46,740 nt of DNA from Desulfatiglans sp. (lineage in GTDB: Bacteria > Desulfobacterota > DSM-4660 > Desulfatiglandales > HGW-15): positions 1 to 46,740 of the forward strand of contig JAAZBV010000009.1 of the NCBI GenBank assembly GCA_012513605.1, in the 5' to 3' direction. The translations under genes were made by a program, and so were the position numbers. Positions 34,256 through 43,256 of the stretch are shown here, piece by piece. The notes under the pieces were generated by a model. It had not been told where the DNA came from, searched no databases, and saw only the letters and a list, made by a program, of their open reading frames with translations. The stretch's first letter is position 1; every line of letters starts with the position of its first letter.

Positions 34256-35557
34256 ATGGAAATGATCCTCACTCACAAAAATGCAGACTTTGATGCCATT
34301 GCCTCTTCCATTGCTGCATCCATGGTCTATCCGGGTGCAATGCCATACCTTCCGGCAAGCATCAACCCCAATGTAAAAAACTTCCTCTCTATGCATAAAT
34401 ATAAACTCAAGTATCAGGAATCAGGAAACCCTCAGGATCTAGATTCAGTAAAAAGGATCATAATAGTGGATGCCAACAGGTGGGAAAGGATTGAAAATTC
34501 AGAGCGTTATTCCTCACTTAATGCGGCCTTTCATGTCTGGGATCATCACCCTGGTGAGTCAGATATCAATGCTGAATGGAGTTGCGTCCAGGATTGCGGT
34601 TCTGCAACGAGTCTCCTGGTAACGAAAATCATAGAAAAGCGTATCCCCGTTTCAGTGATTGAGGCGACCCTCTTCCTTGCGGGCATTTATGAGGATACCG
34701 GGAATCTATCATTTCCAGGAAGCAGGGGCATAGATGCAAGGGCAGTTGCCTTTCTCCTGGATAATGGCGCTGACCTAGACATTGTGAACAGTTTTCTCAA
34801 ACCCAAATATGGCCATATCCAGAAACAGCTCCTTTTCAGGATGATTGAAAAGGGAAATATAGAAGAGGTAAACGGCAACAGGGTAAGCATTAATTTTACT
34901 GAGGTCAAAGGGCATTCGCCCGGTCTTTCACTTATCGTGGATATATACCACAGGATAATGGGTGTTGATGTAGTCTTTGGCGTTTTTATTGACAAAAAAA
35001 GGAATCAGAGCGCTGTTATAGGCAGAAGCGCTGTAGATTCTATAAATATAGGTTTTATTTTAAGCCATCTTGATAATGGCGGTGGCCGTCCAAGGGCAGG
35101 TTCAGGTGTCATAAAATCTGTTGACCAGAGGCATATCAGAGAGATGATAATAGATATCATGAAGACAAAACAGCCATCTTCTCCAAGTATAGGCGATCTT
35201 ATGTCATACCCTGTGATAACTGTGTCTGAAACAGCAACCATGAAGGAGGTGGCCATGCTCTTTCGTGAAAAGGGGTGCACAGGTGTCCCTGTAACAAGGG
35301 AAAAATCCATTGTGGGCATTATCTCTCGCAGCGACTTTAAAAAGGTAAAGGATACAAAACAGATGGAAGCACCTGTAAAGGCATTTATGTCAGAGAAGGT
35401 CATCAATATAGACCTTAACAGCACTGTATCGAGCGCTACCCGTCTTATGGTAAAACATGATATAGGCAGACTCCCTGTTATGAAGGAAAATGAGCTTATA
35501 GGCATTATCACACGAACAGACGCCATGAGATTTTTTTATGACCTGCTTCCTGAATAG
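34256..35557 (+). CDS. DHH-family phosphoesterase with two CBS domains
   Basis: Residues 1-310 are a DHH/DHHA1 phosphoesterase with the metal-binding motifs intact: THKNADFDAIAS, VDANRW, WDHHPG and YEDTGNL, then GGGRPRAGSG in DHHA1. Residues of about 315-433 are a CBS pair (MSYPVITVSETATM, GIISRSDF, VINIDLNSTV, GIITRTDAM) that may bind an adenine nucleotide. This order matches the front half of large deltaproteobacterial proteins that continue into a poly(A) polymerase/tRNA nucleotidyltransferase domain of about 450 residues. That domain is absent, and the protein stops right after the CBS pair. The substrate could be an oligoribonucleotide or a cyclic dinucleotide. The Shine-Dalgarno signal is weak. 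Confidence 0.87.
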   Translation: MEMILTHKNADFDAIASSIAASMVYPGAMPYLPASINPNVKNFLSMHKYKLKYQESGNPQDLDSVKRIIIVDANRWERIENSERYSSLNAAFHVWDHHPGESDINAEWSCVQDCGSATSLLVTKIIEKRIPVSVIEATLFLAGIYEDTGNLSFPGSRGIDARAVAFLLDNGADLDIVNSFLKPKYGHIQKQLLFRMIEKGNIEEVNGNRVSINFTEVKGHSPGLSLIVDIYHRIMGVDVVFGVFIDKKRNQSAVIGRSAVDSINIGFILSHLDNGGGRPRAGSGVIKSVDQRHIREMIIDIMKTKQPSSPSIGDLMSYPVITVSETATMKEVAMLFREKGCTGVPVTREKSIVGIISRSDFKKVKDTKQMEAPVKAFMSEKVINIDLNSTVSSATRLMVKHDIGRLPVMKENELIGIITRTDAMRFFYDLLPE

Positions 35558-35587
35558 AGTACATCCGGGAACAGGCCATTTCCGGAT

Positions 35588-35606
35588 GCAGCTTTGAGCT
35601 TTCAAC
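35588..35606 (-). repeat. Short CTTTGAG-type repeat copy after the DHH-CBS gene
   Basis: GCAGCTTTGAGCTTTCAAC matches part of the right arm at 26008-26045. It directly follows a 7-bp hairpin (CATCCGG / CCGGATG, 35562-35588) after the stop codon. Confidence 0.45.
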
Positions 35607-35721
35607 TAACAAATTAAACCATATTTCTGTCTTTTAAGTATAGTAAACTAAAACATAACCTGTTATATTGCGCCATACTATATCCAGATTTAAACAGTTT
35701 TAAAAAAATTGAGGGCAACAA

Positions 35722-36825
35722 ATGCTTAAGACAATGAAGGCGCCGGGCATGTATATTCAGGGTTACAATGTTATTGATGAATTTGCCACACATGTTACAC
35801 GACTGGGAAAAAGACCCTTTATAATAGGAGGCAAAACCGCCCTTTCGCGTGTTGAAAAGAGGATGCTACCGGGCATCAACATCTATGACCTTGAATGCAG
35901 TTTTTCTGTTTTTACAGGAAGGGGCACAAAAAAGGATGCCCTTGACCTTTCATCCAGGGCGCTTAGTCACAAGGCCGATGTTATTGTAGGGGTAGGAGGA
36001 GGTCTTGCTATTGATACTGCCAAGGCTGTTTCCCACCAGACAGACCTTCCTCTCATAATTATTCCCACAGTAGCATCAACAGATGCACCATGCAGCTCTG
36101 TTGCATTGCAGTATACCTGGGATCATATTATAGATGAGATAATCCTGTTAAAAAGAAATCCTGACATTGTAATTGTCGATACCAGGATAATAACCGAGGC
36201 GCCTGTGCGTTATTTTGTAGCGGGTATGGGTGATGCCCTTTCAACCTGGTTTGAAGCAAACACCTGCAATTTGACAGGCGCAAAAAACCTTGCGAATGCA
36301 CGACCGACCCTTGCCGGGAATGCCATTGCGAAACTTACCTATGACACTGTTATGCAGTATGGTGAGTCTGCAAAAATGGCAGTTGACCTCAAGATTGTCA
36401 CCCCTGCCGTGGAAATGGTAATAGAGGCCAACTGCTATTTAAGCTCCATCGGATTTGAGAACTGCGGGCTTGGGGCTGCCCACTCCTTTGGTATAGGGGT
36501 TGGTTCACTTAATGGGACAGAGGCTTGTCTTCACGGGGAACTGGTCAGTTTCGGCGTAATAGCAAACCTTCTGATAGAGAATTACCCATTTGAAGAAATA
36601 GAAAAAGTATTAAAATTCTGCATTGCTGTAGGTCTTCCTGTCACACTAAAAGAGCTTGGGGTGGATGACCTCTCGAGAGAAAACATCCAGTTTGCAGGAA
36701 AGGGCTGTTTCGGGCCGGGCTCAAACCTGAAGAATCTTTCATTTGATGTAACTGAGGAGCTTGCCTCTGATATCATTCTGGCCGCGGATGCCCTGGGGAG
36801 AAGATATAAAGATATTGACAAATAG
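35722..36825 (+). CDS. gldA: Glycerol dehydrogenase (GldA type)
   Basis: NAD-linked oxidation of glycerol to dihydroxyacetone, or the reverse. The 367-residue sequence follows GldA: GVGGGLAIDTAKAV for NAD, IPTVASTDAPCSS, VAGMGDALSTWFEA with the metal Asp, and metal His in GLGAAHSFGIG and CLHGELVSFG. Archaeal-type glycerol-1-phosphate dehydrogenases are related, but the STDAPCSS and AGMGDAL segments fit GldA better. It stands alone between the DHH-CBS gene and the rnf operon, with no glycerol kinase or uptake gene nearby, so the physiological substrate is uncertain. Confidence 0.85.
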   Translation: MLKTMKAPGMYIQGYNVIDEFATHVTRLGKRPFIIGGKTALSRVEKRMLPGINIYDLECSFSVFTGRGTKKDALDLSSRALSHKADVIVGVGGGLAIDTAKAVSHQTDLPLIIIPTVASTDAPCSSVALQYTWDHIIDEIILLKRNPDIVIVDTRIITEAPVRYFVAGMGDALSTWFEANTCNLTGAKNLANARPTLAGNAIAKLTYDTVMQYGESAKMAVDLKIVTPAVEMVIEANCYLSSIGFENCGLGAAHSFGIGVGSLNGTEACLHGELVSFGVIANLLIENYPFEEIEKVLKFCIAVGLPVTLKELGVDDLSRENIQFAGKGCFGPGSNLKNLSFDVTEELASDIILAADALGRRYKDIDK

Positions 36826-36863
36826 TATCCAGTGAAAAAAAACAGGATTTTTTAAAAAAGTTG

Positions 36864-36893
36864 TTGATATATTTGCATAAAATATTGTTATAT
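36864..36893 (+). promoter_or_regulatory. Candidate sigma-70 promoter of the rnf operon
   Basis: TTGATA (36864-36869) is followed at 17-18 bases by GTTATA/TTATAT (36887-36893), in the 161-base A+T-rich gap before rnfC. No terminator was seen between gldA and this site. Confidence 0.4.
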
Positions 36894-36986
36894 AGCCGAC
36901 TAAATTCAAGGATAATTTAGAGCGGTAAAACAGTCATCTTCAATTGGACAAGGATACAGATACTCTACTGATAAAAGGTTTGAATA

Positions 36987-38366
36987 ATGAGTCTTTTCAA
37001 TTTTAAGAGACCCTCTGGAAAAGGCGGTTTCAGACATGGCATCCATCCCCCTGAAAACAAGGGTATCTCAGGGACATCAAAGATAGAGGTTGTAAAAGGA
37101 GCTGAAACAGTCACGCTTCCACTTCTACAGCATGTGGGGGCACCGGCCAGGCAGATTGTCGAACTAAAACAGGTGGTAAAATTCGGCGAGACAGTTGCCG
37201 CAGGAGAGGCATTTATTTCCGCCTCAATACATTCCCCTGTTTCAGGAATCGTTAAAAATAATAGAAATGTGACTATGGTGAATGGGAGACGTCTACCGGC
37301 TGTTGTTATAAAGAGTGAAGGGGAACAGACTGCTCCGAAAATATTGTGGGATGAACTTACCTCAGATGACTGGTCACTAGATAAGATATCCTCCTATGAT
37401 CCTCAGCATATATCAAAAGTAATCAGGGATTCAGGGATTGTGGGACTTGGCGGCGCTGCATTTCCTGCCCATGTAAAAATCGCCCCAAATGATAAACGGA
37501 AAATCGATACGCTCCTCATAAACGGATGTGAATGTGAGCCCTACCTTACCAGCGACTACAGGCTTATGATTGAAGCGCCTCATTCGATCGTTGCCGGCTC
37601 CCTTATAGCGGCTCATGCAATATCTGCAGGGCAGACAATTATCTGCATAGAAGACAATAAGCCTGAGGCAATGCTGAAACTCAGACAGGTGGCTCAAGGA
37701 ACATCCATAAAGGTGGCAGTGCTTAAGACAAAATACCCGCAGGGGGGAGAAAAACAGCTTATAAAATCAGTGCTGGGGCTTGAGGTTCCGCTTGGAGGCC
37801 TTCCAGGGGATATTGGTGTAAATGTAGGTAATACAGGTACTATGGCTGCCATCGCAATGGCGGTATTTAAGGGAAGGCCACTGACCCACAGGGTAGTAAG
37901 CATCTCAGGTAAGGGGATTAACATTCCAAAAAATCTTTTCATTCCCCTTGGCATCTCTGTTGGAGAGATAATCGCCTGCTGCGGCGGGCTCAGGGAAGAG
38001 GCATGCAGGATTGTGGCCGGAGGCCCCATGATGGGATTTGCCTTCGCTGACCTTTCAACGCCTGTTATAAAGGGGAATACAGGTATAATTGTACTGTCAA
38101 AAGAGGAGATCAGTGAAGGTAAAGAGACCTCATGCATCAGGTGCGGGAGATGCGTTGATGCCTGCCCAATGAACCTTGTCCCGACAAGGCTTGCATTGGC
38201 CTCAAGATATAATAATTTGGATGTTGCATTAAAATACAACATTAATGCATGTTTTGAATGCGGGTGCTGCGCCTATGTGTGCCCGGCTAAAATAAATCTA
38301 GTGCAGTTGATAAGGTCAGGCAAAAGACTTGCAGCAAATCAACAGGCATTAAATAAAGGTAAATAA
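36987..38366 (+). CDS. rnfC: Rnf complex subunit RnfC
   Basis: Peripheral subunit of the Rnf complex, the likely NADH-side module that passes electrons between NAD(H) and ferredoxin. GGFRHGIHPPENKGIS is the typical start. The central part has the NADH/FMN-binding fold and SLBB-type sequence (NGCECEPYLTSDYRLM, NVGNTGTMAAIAMA). Two 4Fe-4S motifs lie near residues 383 and 422 (CIRCGRCVDACP and CFECGCCAYVCP). At 459 residues it lacks the long repetitive C-terminus of E. coli RsxC. It is first of six genes in the order C-D-G-E-A-B. Confidence 0.97.
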   Translation: MSLFNFKRPSGKGGFRHGIHPPENKGISGTSKIEVVKGAETVTLPLLQHVGAPARQIVELKQVVKFGETVAAGEAFISASIHSPVSGIVKNNRNVTMVNGRRLPAVVIKSEGEQTAPKILWDELTSDDWSLDKISSYDPQHISKVIRDSGIVGLGGAAFPAHVKIAPNDKRKIDTLLINGCECEPYLTSDYRLMIEAPHSIVAGSLIAAHAISAGQTIICIEDNKPEAMLKLRQVAQGTSIKVAVLKTKYPQGGEKQLIKSVLGLEVPLGGLPGDIGVNVGNTGTMAAIAMAVFKGRPLTHRVVSISGKGINIPKNLFIPLGISVGEIIACCGGLREEACRIVAGGPMMGFAFADLSTPVIKGNTGIIVLSKEEISEGKETSCIRCGRCVDACPMNLVPTRLALASRYNNLDVALKYNINACFECGCCAYVCPAKINLVQLIRSGKRLAANQQALNKGK

Positions 38367-38369
38367 ACC

Positions 38370-39356
38370 ATGCCTGAAATTACAGACTCAAACAATATTA
38401 TAAAAAGAGAACCAGTGATCCATGTGACCTCTTCTCCCCATATCCTTGACAGGGGGGCAGGAACAAGAAGAATTATGATAGATGTTATTATTGCCCTGAT
38501 CCCGGTCATGTTGGTATCTCTCTTTTTCTTCAGATTATACGCTGTAAAGCAGATAGTTATATGCACTGGTTCATGCCTTACCGCTGAGTTCATTTTTGTG
38601 CGGCTGAGGGGAAAATCCATAACCATTAATGATTTTTCAGCGACTGTTACAGGCATTATCCTGGCATTTTCCCTTCCACCATCCATGCCCTGGTTTGCTG
38701 GCGTAATAGCGGGGTTTGCCGCCATTGGGCTGGGTAAGATTATTTATGGCGGTCTGGGTATGAACATCTTTAACCCGGCAATGGTTGGGAGGGCATTTGT
38801 AATTATGGCCTTTACCGGGATACTGGGTGCAGACGCCTACTCAAATCTATCCGGTGTGGCGGATGCAGTATCAGGCGCAACACCCCTTGCAGCATTGAAA
38901 TACAGCAATATTCATACTGCGCTCCCAAATATGCTTATTGGTAACACGCCCGGCTCCATTGGAGAGACAAGCGTCCTGGCCAGCGTTACAGGAGGGTTGT
39001 ATCTCATCTTGAGAAAGGCCGCATCATTGGAGATACCTTTAACTATTATTGCAGTAATTGCCCTTATATCCGGTATTGTTGATATTACCTACGGCCATGC
39101 AGGTCTCTTTTTTTATCACAATCTACTGGGCGGTGCGACCATGTTCGGGGCATTCTTTATTGCCACCGATCCTGTTACCTCGCCACTCACCTTCAAAGGT
39201 AAGCTCTGTTTTGGTATTGGCGTAGGATTTCTAACCATGATTATGAGGATGTACAGCGGTTATCCTGAAGGTTTTATGTTCGCAATCCTGTTGATGAACG
39301 CAATTACTCCCCTGATAAATCGCTGGTTTATACCAACACCATTCGGGGGGAAATAA
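38370..39356 (+). CDS. rnfD: Rnf complex subunit RnfD
   Basis: Membrane subunit with covalently bound FMN. Several hydrophobic helices are evident, and AVSGATPLAAL carries the flavinylated Thr (Thr171) in the SGAT motif. GMNIFNPAMVGRAF and FFIATDPVTSPLTFKGK are characteristic. The length of 328 matches the family. It starts 3 bases after rnfC and ends 1 base before rnfG, so translation is tightly linked. Confidence 0.96.
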   Translation: MPEITDSNNIIKREPVIHVTSSPHILDRGAGTRRIMIDVIIALIPVMLVSLFFFRLYAVKQIVICTGSCLTAEFIFVRLRGKSITINDFSATVTGIILAFSLPPSMPWFAGVIAGFAAIGLGKIIYGGLGMNIFNPAMVGRAFVIMAFTGILGADAYSNLSGVADAVSGATPLAALKYSNIHTALPNMLIGNTPGSIGETSVLASVTGGLYLILRKAASLEIPLTIIAVIALISGIVDITYGHAGLFFYHNLLGGATMFGAFFIATDPVTSPLTFKGKLCFGIGVGFLTMIMRMYSGYPEGFMFAILLMNAITPLINRWFIPTPFGGK

Positions 39357-39357
39357 T

Positions 39358-40002
39358 ATGGGCTCATTTAAAAACAATAACCTTTTGCAGGCATGGCTTG
39401 TTTTGCTGCTTTCAATATTTTTCAGTGTAACACTTGCGGCTGTCCACATCAGGCTCAGCCCTGTAATCGAAGAAAACAAGACCAGAGAGACAATGGAGAG
39501 GATACCGGCGTTAATTACCGGAGAAAGCAATACAGACTCCTCTTCTAGGCCCTTTACAATAAAGCAGAGAAGCATCCTGGCAGAAAAAAAGGGTATTGTA
39601 AAATCATATACGGTTTATGATGCCATTGATAATACAGGAAATGTGGCAGGCCATGTGGTAAAGGCATCAGGCCAGGGGTATGCTGATAAAATCGAGTTAT
39701 TGATAGGGCTTGATGCAACTGCAAAAACAATCACCGGTCTTTTTATTCTCGACCAGAAGGAGACCCCTGGGCTGGGCAACAAGATTATTGAAGATGCATG
39801 GAGAAATCAGTTTAACGGCAAATCCTCCTATTCTCCTCTGGTTGCGATTAAAGGAAAATCGGTAAACGAGAATGAAATCGACGCTGTTTCAGGCGCAACC
39901 ATTTCATCAAGAAGCGTAACTGACATCATTAACAGCGCCATAGGCGATGTAAAAAAGGATATAACGCTTACACCTGAATCAAATAACATGGAGAACAGAT
40001 AA
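39358..40002 (+). CDS. rnfG: Rnf complex subunit RnfG
   Basis: Membrane-anchored, outward-facing subunit with covalent FMN. One N-terminal helix (AWLVLLLSIFFSVTLAAV) is followed by the FMN-binding domain, with DAVSGATISSRSVTD holding the acceptor Thr181. LDQKETPGLGNKI is also conserved. The length of 214 is usual. Its stop overlaps the rnfE start (TAATG). GGGGGG precedes its ATG. Confidence 0.96.
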   Translation: MGSFKNNNLLQAWLVLLLSIFFSVTLAAVHIRLSPVIEENKTRETMERIPALITGESNTDSSSRPFTIKQRSILAEKKGIVKSYTVYDAIDNTGNVAGHVVKASGQGYADKIELLIGLDATAKTITGLFILDQKETPGLGNKIIEDAWRNQFNGKSSYSPLVAIKGKSVNENEIDAVSGATISSRSVTDIINSAIGDVKKDITLTPESNNMENR

Positions 40003-40613
40003 TGGCCGATCAACCTACTGCCATTGAGAGATTTATCAACGGGATACTGCCTGAAAATCCGGTTTACAGACAACTGCTGGGACTCTGCCCTACCCTTGCG
40101 GTAACCAACGGAATGAAGCCTGCTATCACAATGGCCTGTTCTGTGGCCTTTGTTCTTCTGGGGGCAAATGTTGTTACAAGCCTCATAAGAAACCTGCTCA
40201 AGCCTCATCTTCGTATTGTGATCTTCACACTTACAATAGCCACCTTTGTTACAATAGCCGACAGATTTCTTGCTGCCTATTTTTTCCAGATGAGCAAGAC
40301 TCTGGGGCCATATATACCGCTTATAATAGTCAACTGCATAATAATATGCCGTTGCGAGGTGTGCGCATCAAAACAACCGGTATTTGTTGCAGCATCAGAC
40401 GCCATAGGGCAGTCAATTGGCTACGGCCTTGCCATTCTCAGTATTGCAGCAATAAGGGAGATACTTGGAACAGGAAGTCTCTTTGGTATTGCAGTTCTTC
40501 CTGCCTCATGGCCTGACTGGGTAATAATGGTTTTACCACCTGGCGCATTCATTACACTTGGGCTGATGCTGGGGCTTGTAAACTGGATCGACATGAAAAA
40601 ATCCGGGAAATAA
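40002..40613 (+). CDS. rnfE: Rnf complex subunit RnfE
   Basis: Integral membrane subunit of the Rnf/Nqr D-E family. NGILPENPVYRQLLGLCPTLAVT is the conserved start, and YIPLIIVNCIIICRCE carries the Cys-containing inverted-repeat motif that binds an Fe-S centre together with RnfA. About six membrane helices are visible and the length of 203 fits. It starts within the rnfG stop codon and is followed 42 bases later by rnfA. Confidence 0.96.
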   Translation: MADQPTAIERFINGILPENPVYRQLLGLCPTLAVTNGMKPAITMACSVAFVLLGANVVTSLIRNLLKPHLRIVIFTLTIATFVTIADRFLAAYFFQMSKTLGPYIPLIIVNCIIICRCEVCASKQPVFVAASDAIGQSIGYGLAILSIAAIREILGTGSLFGIAVLPASWPDWVIMVLPPGAFITLGLMLGLVNWIDMKKSGK

Positions 40614-40655
40614 AATAGTGAAAGATATTTAAAATTATAATAGACAGGTGTTTGA

Positions 40656-41471
40656 ATGAATTATCTTTTTGACATATTGATGATTGCATTGACTGCGGCG
40701 CTCATTAATAATTTTGTTCTCTATTACTTTGTGGGGATATGCCCTTTTATAGGTGTATCACGGAATGTCAGCATGGCATTCGGCATGGGATGCGCGGTTA
40801 CATTTGTCATAACAATTGCATCCATGATCTGCTGGGTTATAACCAGGCTGGTGTTGATTCCTGGCGCGCCACTTTCTTCATTTATTGCAGGGCTGTTTGT
40901 CCCTGAGTCAGTGGCAAAGGGAATTGACCTTACCATCCTCTGTTATATAGTCTATATCTTTTCTATTGCCGGCGCAGTGCAGTTTGTTGAGATGTATGTG
41001 AAAAGGTTTTATCCGCCGCTGTATAAATCATTTGGGGTCTTTCTGCCCCTGATAACCACAAATTGCGCTATCCTTTTTGCCTGCCTTACAATAATGAGCA
41101 ACATTGTCGGTGTTGATAACCCTGATGATGTATGGGACCTCGGCAGGTCTTTAACACTGGCTGTTTTTGGCGGAGTGGGATTTACCATTGCCATATCCAT
41201 AATGGCCGGGATCAGGGAAGAGCTTGAACTGTGCAATATCCCCAAACCGTTTAAGGGGGCTGCGATTACCCTGGTAACAGGCGGGATACTTGCTATTGCC
41301 TTTATGGGGTTTACAGGCGTGGATTCAGGTATAAGAAAGGCATTTATCTCTTCTCCTCAGGAATTGATTCAAAACAGCAATGATCAGACCGTGTATAATA
41401 TTGAAACATCATTAAAAACAGCATCTATTGAATCAAATAAAACAGAGAGATACAGGAGCACTAAAAGATGA
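40656..41471 (+). CDS. rnfA: Rnf complex subunit RnfA, with extra loop and C-terminal tail
   Basis: Integral membrane partner of Rnf[21 protein letters not shown] and [16 protein letters not shown] (the Cys motif) identify it. The family is normally about 190 residues, but this protein has 271. The extra length is a loop near residues 70-85 ([16 protein letters not shown]), a few residues before the last helices, and a polar tail of about 50 residues after AFMGFTGV. The tail is rich in Ser, Asn and Lys and has no motif I know. Its stop overlaps the rnfB start (ATGA). Confidence 0.94.
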   Translation: MNYLFDILMIALTAALINNFVLYYFVGICPFIGVSRNVSMAFGMGCAVTFVITIASMICWVITRLVLIPGAPLSSFIAGLFVPESVAKGIDLTILCYIVYIFSIAGAVQFVEMYVKRFYPPLYKSFGVFLPLITTNCAILFACLTIMSNIVGVDNPDDVWDLGRSLTLAVFGGVGFTIAISIMAGIREELELCNIPKPFKGAAITLVTGGILAIAFMGFTGVDSGIRKAFISSPQELIQNSNDQTVYNIETSLKTASIESNKTERYRSTKR

Positions 41472-42283
41472 CATTTATTACCATTGCTATTTCCGCCTGT
41501 ACCCTCTTTTTACTCGCTGTTGCAATTTCCTGGATACTTGGGTGGGCAAATATAAAATTCAAAGTTGTAGTTAACCCAAAGATAGAGGAGGTACTTAATG
41601 CACTTCCCGGCGCCAACTGTGGCGGGTGCGGCTATGTCGGGTGCAGTGACTATGCTGCCGCTGTTGTTGATAATAATGTACCTGTAAACAGATGCACTGT
41701 TGGCGGTGAATCATGCGCTAATGTTGTTGCCCGGATAATGGGGGTTGATGCCGGACAGATGCTAAAATCATATGCCATTGTGCACTGCGGGTCAAAACTT
41801 TATGAACGCCTTCTGTGTAATGACTACCATGGTGAAAAAAGCTGTATAGGAGCCAGTCAGGTTGCAGGGATACAGGGATGCACATATGGCTGCCTCGGGC
41901 TTGGGGATTGTATAGAGGCATGCAAATATGATGCAATACATGTTACAGATGGCCTTGCCACTGTGGATTATGATAAATGCATTGGCTGCGGCGCATGTGC
42001 CCGTGTATGTCCGAGGGGCATTATTACCATTGTGCCATTTAATGAAAACAGCATACCTGTGGTTGCATGCTCTAATAAAGACACAGGCAAGGAATCAAGA
42101 GAGGTATGTCAAAAGGCATGTATTGGCTGCAAGGCATGTTCAAAAATCTCTGACATATTCATAGTAGAAGGCACTCTTTCAAGGGCTGATTACAGCTCCT
42201 GCAACGCTTCAAAATATGAAGAGACATCTCAGGCAAAAGAAAAATGTCCCACAAAGTGTATAAGGTTTATTGGAAGGATGTAA
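41468..42283 (+). CDS. rnfB: Rnf complex subunit RnfB
   Basis: Iron-sulfur subunit that exchanges electrons with soluble ferredoxin. An N-terminal membrane helix is followed by the 4Fe-4S 'Fes' domain ([17 protein letters not shown]), then ferredoxin-type clusters with [16 protein letters not shown] and [15 protein letters not shown], and a Cys-rich C-terminal segment ([13 protein letters not shown]). The length of 271 is normal for anaerobes. It is last in the operon and runs toward a convergent HAD gene 14 bases away. Confidence 0.96.
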   Translation: MTFITIAISACTLFLLAVAISWILGWANIKFKVVVNPKIEEVLNALPGANCGGCGYVGCSDYAAAVVDNNVPVNRCTVGGESCANVVARIMGVDAGQMLKSYAIVHCGSKLYERLLCNDYHGEKSCIGASQVAGIQGCTYGCLGLGDCIEACKYDAIHVTDGLATVDYDKCIGCGACARVCPRGIITIVPFNENSIPVVACSNKDTGKESREVCQKACIGCKACSKISDIFIVEGTLSRADYSSCNASKYEETSQAKEKCPTKCIRFIGRM

Positions 42284-42297
42284 AAAATAAATTCAGG

Positions 42298-42981
42298 TCA
42301 TTTCACGGCTGGACCGTGGGAGCCAGTAAATATAAGTTCAAAATCACCTGTCACCATATCAAGTGAATCATAAATCCTGTGCCCAAGTGTCTTTAACTCA
42401 TCGGAAGGGGCTACAAGGTCAGGCACCTGTATAACATCCATACCTGCTGCATGGGCTGATTTCACTCCATTTTCAGAATCTTCAAACACAATGCATTCTT
42501 TTGGGGCAACATCGAGTTTATAAGCCGCCTTCAGATAGATTTCAGGGTCAGGCTTGCCATTGGTCACATGATCCCCGCCAACAACAAATTTAAAGTAGTC
42601 AATAATATGTGTGGATTCCAGGGTCTTTACAGCATCGTGATATCCTGTCGATGTGGCAATAGCCATTGGCATGGGTACAGAGCTGATCTTTTCAAGCAGA
42701 TTAACTGCACCCTCCTTTAATGGTATAAAATTGGTTGAGAGATATTCTTCAACATTTCTGAGCCATACCTCCCTGAACCTGTCATGGTTGTACCCCCTGC
42801 CAAATCCCTCTGTAAGTATACCCTTTGTCTTAACGGAGTTTGTCCCGATAATACTTATAAAGAGGGACATATCAAATTTTTGATCAAGCTCTGCACAGGT
42901 ATTTATAAATGCATCCAGAAATATCCTTTCCGTGTCGAGCAGGAGCCCGTCCATATCAAAAATTACAGCCTTATATTTCAT
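42298..42981 (-). CDS. HAD-superfamily hydrolase (beta-phosphoglucomutase-like)
   Basis: Phosphatase or phosphomutase of the HAD family with a helical cap. The catalytic FDMDGLLLDTE (Asp nucleophile), IATSTGY (motif II), the Lys in NGKPDPEIY, and FEDSENGVKSA with the metal-binding acidic residues are all present. An upstream in-frame ATG adds nine residues that are unlike the family, so the start at 42981 is preferred (MKYKAVIFDMDG). The Shine-Dalgarno signal is not well placed for either. The substrate is unknown; sugar phosphates are typical. It ends head-on to rnfB. Confidence 0.88.
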   Translation of the reverse strand: MKYKAVIFDMDGLLLDTERIFLDAFINTCAELDQKFDMSLFISIIGTNSVKTKGILTEGFGRGYNHDRFREVWLRNVEEYLSTNFIPLKEGAVNLLEKISSVPMPMAIATSTGYHDAVKTLESTHIIDYFKFVVGGDHVTNGKPDPEIYLKAAYKLDVAPKECIVFEDSENGVKSAHAAGMDVIQVPDLVAPSDELKTLGHRIYDSLDMVTGDFELIFTGSHGPAVK

Positions 42982-43001
42982 AATGTTGTTCACAAATCCC
43001 C

Positions 43002-43031
43002 TTGACATATTGAGTATGGATTGTTTATTAT
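43002..43031 (+). promoter_or_regulatory. Sigma-70-type promoter of tRNA-Val
   Basis: TTGACA at 43002-43007 and TATTAT at 43026-43031 are 18 bases apart and 14 bases before the tRNA, a good stable-RNA promoter. It lies just upstream of the HAD gene on the other strand, so the two are divergent. Confidence 0.65.
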
Positions 43032-43044
43032 CCCATTCACCTTC

Positions 43045-43119
43045 AGGCGCGTAGCTCAGGGGGAGAGCACTACCTCGACACGGTAGGGGTCATGGGTTCA
43101 AATCCCTTCGCGCCTACCA
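43045..43119 (+). tRNA. tRNA-Val, anticodon GAC
   Basis: 75 bases fold into a complete cloverleaf: acceptor AGGCGCG / CGCGCCT, D arm GCTC / GAGC, anticodon stem CTACC / GGTAG with loop TCGACAC (anticodon GAC at 43077-43079), five-base variable loop, and T arm with TTCAAAT. CCA is encoded. One T-T mismatch occurs in the T stem. It reads GUC and GUU valine codons and is flanked by its own promoter and terminator. Confidence 0.95.
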
Positions 43120-43130
43120 CCATAAATATT

Positions 43131-43159
43131 AAAAGCCGCATAAATATATGCGGCTTTTT
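43131..43159 (+). terminator. Rho-independent terminator of tRNA-Val
   Basis: A 12-bp stem (AAAAGCCGCATA / TATGCGGCTTTT) with a 4-base loop and following T lies 11 bases after the tRNA. The A-run before the stem would also allow it to work on the minus strand for the gene at 43257. Confidence 0.88.
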
Positions 43160-43256
43160 AAATTATTTCAACCTGTTCTAAAGTGTATTTGGGGAATTTA
43201 TCAGCTCAACTGCCCGAAAACTTTTTGCCAGCTTCCGCATTTACACCCCTGGAATA

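Noticed and set aside
35722-36825. Archaeal-type glycerol-1-phosphate dehydrogenase
   Set aside because: The STDAPCSS, AGMGDAL and LHGELVSFG segments fit bacterial glycerol dehydrogenase better, and no archaeal-lipid genes are present.
37694-38242. Long open frame on the minus strand inside rnfC (about 182 codons)
   Set aside because: Antisense to conserved Fe-S coding sequence, without a ribosome binding site or protein-like pattern.
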